A DNA stretch of 64,000 nucleotides from JAWKXU01 sp020446465 (GTDB taxonomy: Bacteria > Pseudomonadota > Alphaproteobacteria > Sphingomonadales > Sphingomonadaceae). Below the pieces are notes generated by a model, which saw only the letters and a list, made by a program, of their open reading frames with translations, made no database searches and was not told where the DNA came from. Shown here piece after piece: positions 16,315 through 25,417 of the stretch. The translations under genes were made by a program, and so were the position numbers. The DNA lies in contig JAWKXU010000003.1 in assembly GCA_041396845.1 (NCBI GenBank), positions 310,001-374,000 of the forward strand, given 5' to 3'. Each line of letters opens with the position of its first letter. Within the stretch, counting starts at the first letter, position 1.

Positions 16315-17978
16315 CACACCCCCTCCAGCAGCCGGTCCGCCTGTGCGCGGGCTTCATCAGTAATCTCCGCGCCTGACAGCATCCGTGCGATTTCCTCCTT
16401 GCGGTCTGCCGAATCCAGCAGTGAAACGGATGTGCGTGTCACCACTCCCTCGGACGATTTGGCAATCATGTAATGCTGGTGGCCGCGTGCAGCGACTTGC
16501 GGGCTGTGGGTGACGGCCAGCAATTGCCCGCCCTCCGCAAGCCGGGCGAGCCGCTCACCAATCGCACTGGCAACGGCGCCGCCCACGCCCCGATCAATCT
16601 CGTCAAAGATCACCGTGGCCGCCCCGCCCTGTTCAGCAAGTGCGACCTTGAGCGCGAGAATGAAGCGCGATAGCTCACCACCGCTGGCGATCTTGGCAAG
16701 GGGGGCAAAGTCGGCACCGGGGTTGGTGGCGATAAGGAACTCCACCATATCCATGCCGCTGGCACCCCAACGATCCTCAGGCAAATCATTGACCACTGTG
16801 CAAAAACGCGCCGCATCAAGTTTGAGCGGAGCCAGTTCTGCGGCTACCGCATCATCCAGCCGCATCGCAGCAGCCACCCGACTGGCATGGAGCGCTTCGG
16901 CCCTTGCGCGATAAACTTCGTGCGCCTTCGCAGCAGCCGCTTGCAAAGCCGCAAGCTGGCCTTCGCCATGTTCAATGGAATCAAGCGCAGCGCGCAGGGC
17001 GCGCATCTTTTCAGGCAGATCGTCCACCGCGCAATCATGCTTGCGGGCGAGCGCTCGCAAATCAAACAGACGCGCTTCGATCCGGTCCAGTTCAGATGGA
17101 TCGTGCGCCAGCGCCTGTGCTGCCCTCTCCAGCCGCTCTTCCGCTTCGCCTGCTTCGACAACGGCGCGATCCAGTGCGGCAAGCGCCTCGGCCAAGAGGG
17201 CGTGTTCCGGCGCGATCCGGTCCAGCCTGCGCGCTGCCGCTCGCATCGCAGCCAGCGGGGAATCCGACCCGTCCCACAGATGGCGCAAGGCTTCGAGATC
17301 ACCGGCCAGCTTTTCGCCTTTACGCATATCGGCGCGCTGGCCAGCAAGGTCTTCCTCTTCGCCTTCGACAGGGGCAATCGTCGTCAGTTCGGCAAGGTGT
17401 GCCAGCAGCAAATCCTGCTCCGCCTTGGCCTTTTCAATCTCCGTATGCGCTTCCGACAGTGCCGTTTCAGCCACTCGCCATGCCTGCCAGGCATCTGCGG
17501 CACCGCCCGTGTCAGCCCCGGCATATCGATCGAGCAAGGCCCGGTGGCCGCGCGCGTTGACCAATCCGCGATCATCATGTTGCCCGTGCAGTTCAACCAG
17601 CGCGGGGGCAAGATCGCGCAGCAGCGCCACACCGACAGGCTGATCGTTGACGAAGGCCTTTGAACCGCCATCCGCCTTCAACCGGCGCCTGATTATGAGC
17701 GGTTCGCCCGGCTCAACCTCCAGATCCGCTTCTGCCAGCACGTTCCGGACCACCGCAGGCAGCGCGTCAAATTCGAATGTTGCCGTGACACTTGCCTGAT
17801 CTTCACCTGCACGGACGAGCGCGGTTTCTGCGCGATTGCCCAGAACAAGCCCCAAGGCGTCGAGTAAAATCGATTTACCCGCCCCCGTCTCCCCCGTGAG
17901 CACGCCCAGACCACCATCGAAGCTGAGGTCCAGCGATTCGATCAGCACGATATTGCGTATGGAAAGGCGGGTGAGCAT
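16314..17978 (-). CDS. recN: DNA repair protein RecN
   Basis: A 554-residue SMC-like ATPase for double-strand break repair. The N-terminal MLTRLSIRNIVLIE and Walker A GETGAGKS are intact. A long central coiled coil rich in Ala, Glu and Leu spans about residues 150-370. The C-terminal signature SGGELSR and Walker B VIFDEIDRGVGG complete the ATPase. The start at 17978 is fixed by the family N-terminus; a longer frame upstream is not conserved. It heads recN-ligA-cinA. In many alphaproteobacteria bamD lies directly upstream; here a 6.5-kb block of other genes separates them. Confidence 0.97.
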   Translation of the reverse strand: MLTRLSIRNIVLIESLDLSFDGGLGVLTGETGAGKSILLDALGLVLGNRAETALVRAGEDQASVTATFEFDALPAVVRNVLAEADLEVEPGEPLIIRRRLKADGGSKAFVNDQPVGVALLRDLAPALVELHGQHDDRGLVNARGHRALLDRYAGADTGGAADAWQAWRVAETALSEAHTEIEKAKAEQDLLLAHLAELTTIAPVEGEEEDLAGQRADMRKGEKLAGDLEALRHLWDGSDSPLAAMRAAARRLDRIAPEHALLAEALAALDRAVVEAGEAEERLERAAQALAHDPSELDRIEARLFDLRALARKHDCAVDDLPEKMRALRAALDSIEHGEGQLAALQAAAAKAHEVYRARAEALHASRVAAAMRLDDAVAAELAPLKLDAARFCTVVNDLPEDRWGASGMDMVEFLIATNPGADFAPLAKIASGGELSRFILALKVALAEQGGAATVIFDEIDRGVGGAVASAIGERLARLAEGGQLLAVTHSPQVAARGHQHYMIAKSSEGVVTRTSVSLLDSADRKEEIARMLSGAEITDEARAQADRLLEGV

Positions 17979-18088
17979 GGCGAGATGTCTCCTACCCCAA
18001 GCTTGGCCATGCGTCACCGTCAAAGGCCATAGTTCCACACAGCCTGTGCGTTGCGCCGGACGGGCTTTGCCTCGGAATGAAAGATTTG

Positions 18089-18105
18089 TTGCAAATAATT
18101 CGCAA
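18089..18105. promoter_or_regulatory. Fur-box-like palindrome 1
   Basis: TTGCAAATAATTCGCAA is a near-perfect palindrome in the 7-1-7 layout of Fur boxes, with one asymmetric base pair besides the centre. It lies 67 bases upstream of the siderophore receptor start. It probably mediates iron repression of the receptor operon. Confidence 0.6.
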
Positions 18106-18118
18106 AACTATTTGACTC

Positions 18119-18137
18119 ATTGCGAACGTTTCGCAAT
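18119..18137. promoter_or_regulatory. Fur-box-like palindrome 2
   Basis: ATTGCGAACGTTTCGCAAT has perfect 8-base arms (ATTGCGAA/TTCGCAAT) around CGT. It lies 30 bases downstream of the first palindrome centre and 35 bases before the receptor start. Two tandem boxes fit strong iron-dependent repression. Confidence 0.6.
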
Positions 18138-18171
18138 AGGGCGCACCGCAACACACCTTGGAGGGAAATTC

Positions 18172-20472
18172 ATGTCTCGATCGATAGCATCGTTACGCAA
18201 TGCGTCTGCTGCCGGAACCCTGCTCGCCGGCATGGCGACTGCAGCTCTTGTTCCGGGATTCGGGGTCGCACATGCAAGCGAAAGCGCCGATGCAAACGCG
18301 ACCAATGGTCCCAACATTGTCGTGACAGGGCAGCGGGAAGCTGATGCAAACCCTAACGCCGAAGAAGGCGCCGCCTACAAGGTGAACCGCTCCACCAACG
18401 GCAAGTTTACAGAGGAAGTCCGCGACACACCGAAATCCGTCACGATCATTCCCAAGGAAGTGATCGAGGACGTAGGCGCGACAACATTCCGCGATATTGC
18501 CCGCACAACGCCGGGCGTTACCCTTGGCACGGGCGAAGGCGGCAATGCCTTCGGCGACCGGATATTTATCCGCGGGTTTGAAGCGCGCAACGACATCTAT
18601 ATCGACGGAATGCGCGACCCTGGCGTCTCCAGCCGCGAAGTCTTTGCGATCGAGCAGGTTGAAATCCTCAAAGGACCGTCGGGCGCCTTCATGGGGCGCG
18701 GAACAACGGGCGGGTCAGTCTCGCTGCAATCCAAACGGCCACAACTTGATCGCAACTTCACAGTGGCGGAACTGACCGGCGGCACGGATGATATGCTGCG
18801 CGGCACGATCGACGGGAACTATGCGCTGGGCGACACCTTGGCGCTGCGTGTCAACGCGCTCTACCACACGGCCGATACACCGGGCCGCGACTATGTCGAT
18901 TCCGAACGCTGGGGCGGCACGGCTGCTCTTGAATGGCAGCCATCCGACAGCCTGACATTCAAAGCCGATTACTATCACTTCAGGCTTGATGGCATGTCGG
19001 ACTACGGACACCCGTTCGATTCCTCGACACAGGAACCTTACGCCGTTGACGCCGACAACTTCTATGGCGCAGTCGGGCGCGATTTCCTAAAAAACGGTGC
19101 AGACATCGGCACTTTGGCGATAGAATGGGACATTGCCGATTCCATCACACTGAACACCCAATCACGCTATGGCGAAGTGACAAACCGCTATGTCGTGTCG
19201 GTCCCGCGCAGCCCACGCACGGTATCGTCAGACCCGGCGGAAAATGCCGATGATCTGGCATCGGGCTTCGTGCCGGGGCAACTGGTGGTCGATACCGGCA
19301 GCCCGCAGCGGAACGCAAAGACGAAGTATTTCGCCAATATCACCAGCCTGACAGCCGCGTTCAACACTGGCGCGATCAGTCACACGCTGGTGGCAGGCTT
19401 TGAATACGCGCACGAAAAGATCACCAATCGGCGCTATGCCTTCCCGGATTTTGTGGAGAACGATCAGGGCACCCAGATCGGCACGCCCAGCGGCTTTACC
19501 CGCAGCCTGTTCGATCCCGATCCGGTGCTGGGCTACACAATCCCCGCAGTCGTCGATACCAGCAGCGCCCCCGCAATCACCACGGTTGAGAGCTTCTCTC
19601 TCTTCGCGCTCGATACAATCAAGTTTGGCGAACGATGGCAACTGCTGCTGGGCGGACGTTACGACACCTTTGACATCAAGGCAGAAGGCGAAGGGCGCGG
19701 CGGGCCTTACAGTGCATCATCTGACGTTGATTTCTTCAACTGGCAAGCCAGCCTGCTGTATAAGCCTGTAGAAGCCGTCAGCCTCTATGCCAGCTTTGCC
19801 ACGTCATCGAATCCCAGCGGTGAACAGCTCGATTCCAGCAGTCCGACGTATGGTGGGCTGGTGGGCGTCGAAGACCTCAAGCCGGAACGCAATACATCCT
19901 GGGAGGCTGGCGCAAAATGGGAAGTGGCCGACGGCAAGATGCTGCTGACAGCCGCCGTGTTTCGCATCGACAAGGATGATGCGCGGGAACAGACCGCCCC
20001 CGGTGTCTATGAACGGGTTGGCAAGTTACGCAGCCAGGGTTTCGAGGTCGGGATCAATGGCAACATCACCCCGCGTTGGGCGGTGTTCGGCGGATACAGT
20101 TATCTCGATGCCACAGTGCGCGATAACCCCAACCCTGCCTTGAATGGTGCGCGCTTTGCCAATGTTCCCAAACACAACTTTTCGCTGCTAACGAGCTATG
20201 CCGTAACGAACCGCTTTTCCGCTGGCGTGCAGGCTTATTACCGCAGCCGCATCTATGGTGGCACAAGTGGGGCCGGCACTGCATCTGTTCCCGGATACTG
20301 GAAATTCGATGCGGTAGCGCGTTATCAGGCGACAGATCGTGTCCAATTTCGCGCCAATGTCCTCAACGTGTTTGACAAACGCTATTACGACGCGATCTAC
20401 CGTTCGGGTTCGCCCTTCAGCTATGTAGCGCCGGGCCGTTCGGCAACATTGAGTGTCGAAGTCACCTTCTGA
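18172..20472 (+). CDS. TonB-dependent siderophore receptor, Fiu/PiuA-like
   Basis: A 766-residue outer-membrane receptor with a signal peptide ending near AHASE. It has a plug domain (DTPKSVTIIPKEVIEDVG; RIFIRGFEARNDIYIDGMRD; EILKGPSGAFMGRGTTGG, each a typical block of catecholate/siderophore receptors) and a 22-strand-type barrel ending in SVEVTF, with the terminal Phe used for outer-membrane assembly. The start at 18172 follows TTGGAGGG. Two Fur-like palindromes lie upstream. The next gene encodes a PiuC/YbiX-type hydroxylase, an arrangement typical of Fiu- and PiuA-type receptors. This pairing supports a catecholate or related substrate. Confidence 0.92.
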   Translation: MSRSIASLRNASAAGTLLAGMATAALVPGFGVAHASESADANATNGPNIVVTGQREADANPNAEEGAAYKVNRSTNGKFTEEVRDTPKSVTIIPKEVIEDVGATTFRDIARTTPGVTLGTGEGGNAFGDRIFIRGFEARNDIYIDGMRDPGVSSREVFAIEQVEILKGPSGAFMGRGTTGGSVSLQSKRPQLDRNFTVAELTGGTDDMLRGTIDGNYALGDTLALRVNALYHTADTPGRDYVDSERWGGTAALEWQPSDSLTFKADYYHFRLDGMSDYGHPFDSSTQEPYAVDADNFYGAVGRDFLKNGADIGTLAIEWDIADSITLNTQSRYGEVTNRYVVSVPRSPRTVSSDPAENADDLASGFVPGQLVVDTGSPQRNAKTKYFANITSLTAAFNTGAISHTLVAGFEYAHEKITNRRYAFPDFVENDQGTQIGTPSGFTRSLFDPDPVLGYTIPAVVDTSSAPAITTVESFSLFALDTIKFGERWQLLLGGRYDTFDIKAEGEGRGGPYSASSDVDFFNWQASLLYKPVEAVSLYASFATSSNPSGEQLDSSSPTYGGLVGVEDLKPERNTSWEAGAKWEVADGKMLLTAAVFRIDKDDAREQTAPGVYERVGKLRSQGFEVGINGNITPRWAVFGGYSYLDATVRDNPNPALNGARFANVPKHNFSLLTSYAVTNRFSAGVQAYYRSRIYGGTSGAGTASVPGYWKFDAVARYQATDRVQFRANVLNVFDKRYYDAIYRSGSPFSYVAPGRSATLSVEVTF

Positions 20473-20486
20473 CCGGAGAAGCGCCC

Positions 20487-21170
20487 ATGCTGCTTGCCAT
20501 TCCCGATATCCTTTCTCGCGAGAACGCGCTTGCCTTGCGCAAGGCGATCCTCACTGCCGAGTGGATTGACGGCAATGCTACAAGCGGCGCGGGCGCTGCC
20601 AGCGTCAAAAACAACCGGCAGTTACCCGAAGGTGGAAAGGTTACACGCGCTGCGCAGGAAACGGTCACGGCCGCGTTGATGAGCAACGCTGCGTTCCTGT
20701 CTGCCGCCCTGCCCCACACTGTCTTTCCGCCGCTGTTCAACCGCTATGGCGACGGGGAGACGTTCGGGCTTCACGTTGACAATGCCATCCGGTTCCACGG
20801 GGGGACTGGCGCGCGCATCCGCACAGACCTTTCTGCCACGCTGTTCCTGACAGACCCGGACGAATATGATGGCGGGGAGCTTGAAATCGAAGGCAGCTTT
20901 GGGACATTGTCCTATAAACTGCCTGCCGGGCACATGATCCTCTATCCGTCCACAAGCCTGCACCGGGTCACGCCTGTTACGCGTGGCGAACGCATCTCCT
21001 GCTTTTTCTGGATGCAATCACTGGTTGCAGACCCGATGGAGCGGGAAATACTTTATGATCTCGACCAGTCCGTGCAGGCGCTCAGCGCAGAGCGCGGCAA
21101 GGCCGACAAGGAAGTTCTGCGGCTAACCTCGGTCTATCACAACCTCGTGCGCCGCTGGGCCGAAGCGTAG
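20487..21170 (+). CDS. PKHD-type Fe(II)/2-oxoglutarate hydroxylase, PiuC/YbiX-like
   Basis: A 227-residue dioxygenase of the PiuC/YbiX family. The jelly-roll core contains FNRYGDGETFGLHVDNAI, giving the HxD metal ligands, and LHRVTPVTRGERISCFFW, giving the distal His and the Arg for 2-oxoglutarate. It begins 14 bases after the receptor gene with a GGAG site, so the two are co-transcribed and probably iron-regulated. Genes of this family regularly accompany siderophore receptors, but what they hydroxylate is not settled. Confidence 0.9.
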   Translation: MLLAIPDILSRENALALRKAILTAEWIDGNATSGAGAASVKNNRQLPEGGKVTRAAQETVTAALMSNAAFLSAALPHTVFPPLFNRYGDGETFGLHVDNAIRFHGGTGARIRTDLSATLFLTDPDEYDGGELEIEGSFGTLSYKLPAGHMILYPSTSLHRVTPVTRGERISCFFWMQSLVADPMEREILYDLDQSVQALSAERGKADKEVLRLTSVYHNLVRRWAEA

Positions 21171-21269
21171 AACGGCGCCATGCACGTTTGCCTTCGCGCT
21201 GGCACAGTGTAGGCTCTCATCCGCCGTGGCAATATGGAACCACGGGATACCTTGAGGAGAGCGAAAGCC

Positions 21270-21671
21270 ATGACGCACCCTTTGATCGAAAAACTGACGA
21301 AAGCCTGGGCTGGCGATGAACAGTTGCTGATCGACCAATATACCGAAGACTGCACATTCGAGGACAAGGCTTTCGGCATTGTCCATAAGGGGCATCAGGG
21401 GCTGCGCGAAGTTTTTGCCTTCACTTTCGGCATGATGCCAGATTTCCGCGTTGACTATGGCGAACCGGCTTTGACGGCAGACAATGGCGCGGTGCAATGG
21501 ACTTTCACCGGGTCGTTTCAGGGCGAATACGACGGGGTGAAACACAGTGGCACGCCTGTTCGCATCGAAGGCGTGTCGTTCATGACCTTCCGCGACGGGA
21601 AAATTCTGACCAATACCGATTACTGGAATGTCAGGACAATCGAGGAACAACTCGCCAGCCCGGCAGGGTGA
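21270..21671 (+). CDS. SnoaL-like (NTF2 fold) protein
   Basis: A 133-residue protein of the SnoaL/NTF2-like fold: an N-terminal helix, the DQYTEDCTFEDKAF and KGHQGLREVF blocks, and a sheet containing AVQWTFTGSFQGEYDG and EGVSFMTFRDGKI. Such proteins are hydrolases, isomerases or ligand binders, so no reaction can be assigned. The ATG at 21270 follows GAGGAG. It lies 99 bases after the PKHD gene and is convergent with the CoA-transferase family gene; whether it belongs to the iron operon is unclear. Confidence 0.75.
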   Translation: MTHPLIEKLTKAWAGDEQLLIDQYTEDCTFEDKAFGIVHKGHQGLREVFAFTFGMMPDFRVDYGEPALTADNGAVQWTFTGSFQGEYDGVKHSGTPVRIEGVSFMTFRDGKILTNTDYWNVRTIEEQLASPAG

Positions 21672-21700
21672 CTGTCTGAAATCCGCGATTGTGACAGCGA

Positions 21701-22807
21701 TCAGGACGTTTTAACCGCCCAGTCACCAAGGATTTCCGCGCGATCCGCATCAACGTCAGGTGTCGGACGATAGAGATCGCCCGGCGTTTCCATAAGGCGC
21801 GGCGCGGGGGCAGGATGCGTCCTGCCCGCAAATTCGCGAAAGGTGCCGCGCGCACGCAAATGGGGATCGTCCCACGCTTCGTCTATGGAAAGCACGGCGC
21901 TGAGGCATATCTCCATGCCTTCAGCGCGTGCGAGCCATTCCTGCCTCGGCAGAGTGGCAAACCTTTCAGCAAAAAGCGCGCGTAATGTCGGCCAGTTGCT
22001 CCGCTCCGCCCGATCAGGAATGGCACCCGGCGCAAGTTCCAGCAGTTCAAGCAGGGCTGCATAAAACTGCGGCTCCATTGCACCAACGGCCAGCCACAAT
22101 CCGTCGGCAGTGGTATAGACCCCGTAATCTGGCGATCCGCCATCCACGATATTATCAAATCGGCGGGCGCTCCACATATCTGCCTGACGCATCGCCTGGA
22201 ACGCTGACATCATGTGGCAAACGCCATCGACCATAGCGACATCAATAACCTGTCCCTTGCCAGTAGCGCGCGCATGTAACAGCGCCATCAGAACGCCCGA
22301 AACCAGATACATCCCGCCGCCACCAAGGTCCGCCACCAGATTAAGCGCAGGCGTCGGGGGGCGATCAGGATAGCCGGTGGCATGGAGCGCGCCTGTCACA
22401 GATGCATAGTTGATGTCGTGCCCCACTGCATTGGCCAGTGGGCCTGTCTGACCCCAACCTGTCATCCGTGCAAAGACAAGGGCAGGGTTTTCGGCCATCA
22501 GCACATCCGGCCCGCATCCCAGCCGCTCCATCACGCCGGGGCGATAGCCTTCGATCACCACATCGGCACGCGAGGCAAGTTGACGCGCCGTTGCGACATC
22601 TACCTCATTTTTAAGGTCAAGCGCGATTGAACGCTTGTTGCGATTATAGAAATCCGCATCAGGCGGCGCAGTATTGGGCCGGGTTGAGCCAGGTCGGTCA
22701 ACGCGAACGACGTCGGCACCGAAATCGGCAAGATAGCCGCCTGCAAATGGTGTCGGGCCAATCGCTCCAAACTCCAGCACTTTCACACCTGCCAATGGCC
22801 CTGCCAT
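21701..22807 (-). CDS. Alpha-methylacyl-CoA racemase, CaiB/BaiF family
   Basis: A 368-residue CaiB/BaiF (class III CoA-transferase) family protein. The N-terminus MAGPLAGVKVLEFGAIGPTP fits. GHDINYASVTGAL and NLVADLGGGGM carry the His and Asp that act as the two bases in alpha-methylacyl-CoA racemase, so racemase is preferred over CoA transfer. Racemases of this kind invert 2-methyl-branched acyl-CoA thioesters before beta-oxidation. The start at 22807 follows an AGGAATAC-type site; upstream extension is not conserved. It is divergent from an acyl-CoA synthetase, which suggests a joint role in activating and epimerising a branched acid; the substrate is unknown. Confidence 0.82.
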   Translation of the reverse strand: MAGPLAGVKVLEFGAIGPTPFAGGYLADFGADVVRVDRPGSTRPNTAPPDADFYNRNKRSIALDLKNEVDVATARQLASRADVVIEGYRPGVMERLGCGPDVLMAENPALVFARMTGWGQTGPLANAVGHDINYASVTGALHATGYPDRPPTPALNLVADLGGGGMYLVSGVLMALLHARATGKGQVIDVAMVDGVCHMMSAFQAMRQADMWSARRFDNIVDGGSPDYGVYTTADGLWLAVGAMEPQFYAALLELLELAPGAIPDRAERSNWPTLRALFAERFATLPRQEWLARAEGMEICLSAVLSIDEAWDDPHLRARGTFREFAGRTHPAPAPRLMETPGDLYRPTPDVDADRAEILGDWAVKTS

Positions 22808-22900
22808 GTATTCCTCTTTCTTATTCACTCTGCCATTGCCAATAGCATCTGTTAGGGTTTGAAAAGAACCATCAAGCATGAAACGGGGGAAAGATACACG

Positions 22901-24460
22901 ATGCGAGGAACAAGCATTCTTGGTCAGGCTGTTGCTCGCAATCCAAGGGGAATAGCCACTATCTGTGGCGACCGGCAACGGCTTTGGGCTGAAGTGGGTG
23001 AACGCGTCCCTCGCGCAGCGGCTGGACTACGCAAACTGGGCATTGCCGATGGTGCAACTGTTGCGGTTCTGTCGATGAATTCAGATCGCTATCTCGAACT
23101 TTTCTTCGCCATCCCGTGGGCTGGCGGCGCTTTTGCCCCGCTCAATGTGCGCTGGTCCGCCAAGGAAAACGCATTCGCGTTACGCGATTGCAATGCAACC
23201 GTATTGTGCGTTGACGATGCCTTTCTGACGCAAGTGCCCGACTTGCAGCGCGATGCGCCGGGGGTTGGCGCGCTTGTCTATCTGGGTGATGGCAAAACCC
23301 CTGATGGCATGATTGCCTATGAAGACCTGATTTCAGACAACGCCGCGATGGAGGATAGCGGGCGCTGCGACGATGATCTGTGGGCCATATTCTATACCGG
23401 AGGAACGACCGGAATGCCCAAGGGCGTGGCAATGTCCCACCGTGCACTGGGATATGGTTCCATGTCGTATCTTGCGATGCTGCCCACTATTGAGGATCTG
23501 AAGTTCCTTTATATTGGCGGATACTTCCATTTTTCCGGGGCCAGCGCGGTATTTTACATCACCATCGTCGGCGGGACACATGTGATCCTGCCAAAGTTCG
23601 AACCTGTGCCTGTGATGGAGGCGATTTCCACCCATGGCGTTACCAACATGGTCCTGGTGCCGACGATGATTACCATGCTGCTAAACCATCCGGACTTCAC
23701 CAGATATGATCTCTCCAGCCTGCGTACCTGCATTTATGGCGGATCGCCCATGCCCGAAGCGCTGATGGAACAGGCTGCAAAATTACTGCCCAAGTGGGAG
23801 TTCTACCAGATTTACGGCATGACCGAGACCTGTGGTTTCGCCACCATGTTGCGTTGGCGTGACCATGTATTTTCCGGCCCGACCGCAAGCCGAATCCGTT
23901 CTTGCGGACAGCCCGCACCGGGCGTTGAAGTGCAGATCGTCTCTCCCGATGGCACAACCCTGCCCCCCGGAAAGCTGGGCGAAATTGCCATGCGCAGTGA
24001 TTACCTGATGAGCGGATACCTCAACCGGTCGGACGAAACCGCCGAAGTGCTGCGCGGTGGCTGGATGTATTCGGGTGACGCCGGATACCTCGACGAGGAT
24101 GGTTTCCTGTTCGTCGCTGACCGGGTGAAAGACATGATCGTTACCGGCGGCGAGAACGTGTTTTCGATCGAGGTGGAGCGCGCACTGTTCCAGCATCCGG
24201 CAGTGCTCGAAGCAGCAGTCATCGGCATCCCCAGCGACGAATGGGGCGAAGCCGTGCACGCAGTTGTCGTCAGGCGCCCCGGCACAAATGCGACAGCACA
24301 ATCCTTGATCGACCATTGCCGCGACCTGATTGCGGGCTACAAATGCCCGAAATCAGTCGAGTTCAGGGAAGACCCGCTCCCCGTTACGCCAGTCGGGAAA
24401 GTGCGCAAGAACGTGCTGCGCGATCCTTATTGGGAAAGCCGGGCCAGGAAAATCGGATAA
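22901..24460 (+). CDS. AMP-forming acyl-CoA synthetase
   Basis: A 519-residue member of the ANL superfamily (AMP-dependent synthetase/ligase). The phosphate loop IFYTGGTTGMPKGV, the YGMTE motif, the YSGDAGYLDEDGFLFVADR stretch and the hinge KDMIVTGGENVFSIEVE in part, and the C-terminal catalytic Lys in PVTPVGKVRKN are all present. It activates a carboxylic acid to the acyl-CoA by way of acyl-AMP. The start at 22901 follows GGGGGAAAG. It is divergent from the racemase gene with 93 bases between starts. The acid is not predictable, though a branched or cyclic substrate fits the neighbour. Confidence 0.87.
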   Translation: MRGTSILGQAVARNPRGIATICGDRQRLWAEVGERVPRAAAGLRKLGIADGATVAVLSMNSDRYLELFFAIPWAGGAFAPLNVRWSAKENAFALRDCNATVLCVDDAFLTQVPDLQRDAPGVGALVYLGDGKTPDGMIAYEDLISDNAAMEDSGRCDDDLWAIFYTGGTTGMPKGVAMSHRALGYGSMSYLAMLPTIEDLKFLYIGGYFHFSGASAVFYITIVGGTHVILPKFEPVPVMEAISTHGVTNMVLVPTMITMLLNHPDFTRYDLSSLRTCIYGGSPMPEALMEQAAKLLPKWEFYQIYGMTETCGFATMLRWRDHVFSGPTASRIRSCGQPAPGVEVQIVSPDGTTLPPGKLGEIAMRSDYLMSGYLNRSDETAEVLRGGWMYSGDAGYLDEDGFLFVADRVKDMIVTGGENVFSIEVERALFQHPAVLEAAVIGIPSDEWGEAVHAVVVRRPGTNATAQSLIDHCRDLIAGYKCPKSVEFREDPLPVTPVGKVRKNVLRDPYWESRARKIG

Positions 24461-24517
24461 AACGTCCGGTCCGGCACTTGCACAACCGGGTCAGCAAAAC
24501 CGAGGTCGTGGCGAAAA

Positions 24518-25330
24518 TCAGCTTGCCGAGGCGTCCGGTGAATATCGGCCCACCAGTTTATAGGCGCGCGAATACCACTCGCTCCCCGGATAGTTCTTGC
24601 CCAGAACTGCCGCGTATTTAACCGCCTCCTCGGAAATGCCGAGTGCAAGACTGGTTTCCACCAGACGGAACAATGCTTCGGGTGTGTGGCTGGTCGTCTG
24701 ATATTCGTCGACCACTTTTTCGAACCGCAAGCGCGCAGCAATCCAGCGGCCCGTCTTTTCATAAAAACGGCCGATTTCCATTTCCTTGCCCGCAAGGTGA
24801 TCCCGCACGAGGTCAATTTTCAGCCGCGCATCGGCGGCATATTCGCTTTCAGGATAGCGACGGTTGATCTCGTCAAGCGCTGCAAGCGCCTTTTGCGTAA
24901 TGCCCTGATCGCGTTCGACATCGCTGATCTGTTCATAATAGCACAGCGCGATCAGATAATATGCGTAAGGCGCGTTCTTGTTGCCGGGGTGAATCGACAA
25001 AAACCGCTGGGCGGATTGAATCGCCTGACTGTAGTCCCGCCCAAGGTAATAGCTGAATGCGCTCATCAACTGGGCGCGGCGCGCCCATGGCGAATAAGGG
25101 TGCTGACGTTCAACTTCGTCAAACAGAGCGGCGGCCTGCTTGGCCTTGCCCGCATCAAGCCGAACCTTTGCAGCGGAATAGAGCGATTCCACATCGCGGG
25201 CGACGTAAGCCGTATCGCGCTTGCCCCGGCCACCCCCGGCGCAGCCCGCTGTGAGCGCAATAGCAACAGCAGCGCCGGCGAGAACGACATGGCGCAAGGG
25301 CGAACGGGCGGTGCGGGTCATCATGGACAT
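24518..25330 (-). CDS. bamD: Outer membrane assembly lipoprotein BamD
   Basis: A 270-residue BamD, the lipoprotein partner of BamA in inserting outer-membrane proteins. The signal peptide ends in the lipobox LTAGC. The mature part is a series of TPR helices (AAKVRLDAGKAKQAAALFDEVER; HPYSPWARRAQLM; SYYLGRDYSQAIQSAQRFLSIHPG, in part). The start at 25330 is one of several closely spaced ATGs (25354, 25330, 25324, 25321), so the exact one is uncertain. It is downstream of lepA and a SnoaL-like gene on the same strand. It is separated from recN by an accessory block. Confidence 0.95.
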   Translation of the reverse strand: MSMMTRTARSPLRHVVLAGAAVAIALTAGCAGGGRGKRDTAYVARDVESLYSAAKVRLDAGKAKQAAALFDEVERQHPYSPWARRAQLMSAFSYYLGRDYSQAIQSAQRFLSIHPGNKNAPYAYYLIALCYYEQISDVERDQGITQKALAALDEINRRYPESEYAADARLKIDLVRDHLAGKEMEIGRFYEKTGRWIAARLRFEKVVDEYQTTSHTPEALFRLVETSLALGISEEAVKYAAVLGKNYPGSEWYSRAYKLVGRYSPDASAS

Positions 25331-25417
25331 GCCACGCCTATAGCCAGCCGTCATCTGAACGCCAAGTGAAGTCTGCCCGGTTCGGCGGGGAAAACGCCCG
25401 ACGGTTGGCAAACATGG

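Noticed and set aside
17836..18171. N-terminal extension of the siderophore receptor into recN
   Set aside because: The extension is antisense to recN and would remove the signal peptide; the ATG at 18172 has a good ribosome binding site.
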